From the NCBI GenBank assembly GCA_041398845.1, contig JAWKTZ010000014.1, forward strand, positions 62,001 through 126,000: DNA of 64,000 bases, written 5' to 3'. The position numbers and the translations under genes were made by a program. Positions 63,911-64,000 of this stretch are shown piece after piece. The DNA is from Fuerstiella sp041398845. Its GTDB lineage: Bacteria > Planctomycetota > Planctomycetia > Planctomycetales > Planctomycetaceae. Within the stretch, counting starts at the first letter, position 1, and every line of letters starts with the position of its first letter. Under the pieces are notes generated by a model that saw only the letters and a program-made list of their open reading frames with translations, ran no database searches and was not told where the DNA came from.

Positions 63911-64000
63911 GGTAAATTCCTTTTGGTTATGTGATTTTGTCGAGATGTTGGGTAATGAGCTGACTGCGGGTCTGCTTTGGTAAGAGATTTCTTCTGAATC

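Overview
The window looks like chromosomal DNA of a planctomycete, probably marine or salt-exposed. Direct clues are a DUF1501 protein, Gfo/Idh/MocA oxidoreductases, TadE/TadG-like surface proteins, receptor-type Ser/Thr kinases fused to WD40 or leucine-rich repeats, an ECF-type sigma factor next to a kinase, and a giant secreted protein whose N-terminus carries an LExRxLL motif of the planctomycete extracellular type. A complete (hydroxy)ectoine gene set points to osmotic stress. The lineage is an inference from gene content. No rRNA, tRNA or CRISPR array was seen.

Layout. 1-6.0 kb (minus strand): the 5' part of a large DUF4175-like membrane protein, a Tat-type DUF1501 protein and an ArsM-like methyltransferase. 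6.0-7.2 kb: a gene-poor stretch with a degenerate hairpin repeat. 7.2-27.9 kb: one gene of 20.75 kb (6,916 aa) for a modular protein with a zinc-metalloprotease motif, PPC-like domains, beta-helix stretches, a VWA-like segment, ten tandem ~210-240-aa units and about seven Fn3-like repeats. 28.1-32.7 kb: an orphan sugar-binding lipoprotein, a frameshifted secreted-protein gene and a Gfo/Idh/MocA oxidoreductase. 33.2-36.3 kb: two TadE-like pseudopilins and a TadG/VWA protein. 36.5-40.6 kb: a small hypothetical, an MscS channel and a membrane pseudokinase. 40.8-45.2 kb: zinc dehydrogenase, tagaturonate-epimerase-like protein and UbiD-type decarboxylase, possibly a sugar-acid pathway.

45.4-51.8 kb is the osmoprotection block. 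ectA-ectB-ectC-ectD run on the minus strand, followed by marC and a MarR regulator, with a divergent sodium:solute symporter. 51.8-62.6 kb is bounded by two same-orientation copies of one IS4-type element: a 489-bp remnant joined to a sulfatase fragment on the left, and a full-length 1,422-bp copy with a frameshifted transposase on the right. Between them lie a kinase-LRR gene and, divergently, an ECF sigma factor overlapping a kinase-WD40 gene. 62.6-64.0 kb holds a perfect palindromic terminator, a broken oxidoreductase fragment and a small secreted protein.

A ~100-bp hairpin repeat occurs three times (about 6.2, 38.1 and 46.7 kb). Two copies begin exactly at the TAG stop codon of the upstream gene and could act as bidirectional terminators. 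Several genes are broken by frameshift or truncation (about 30.8, 52.3, 61.9 and 62.8 kb).
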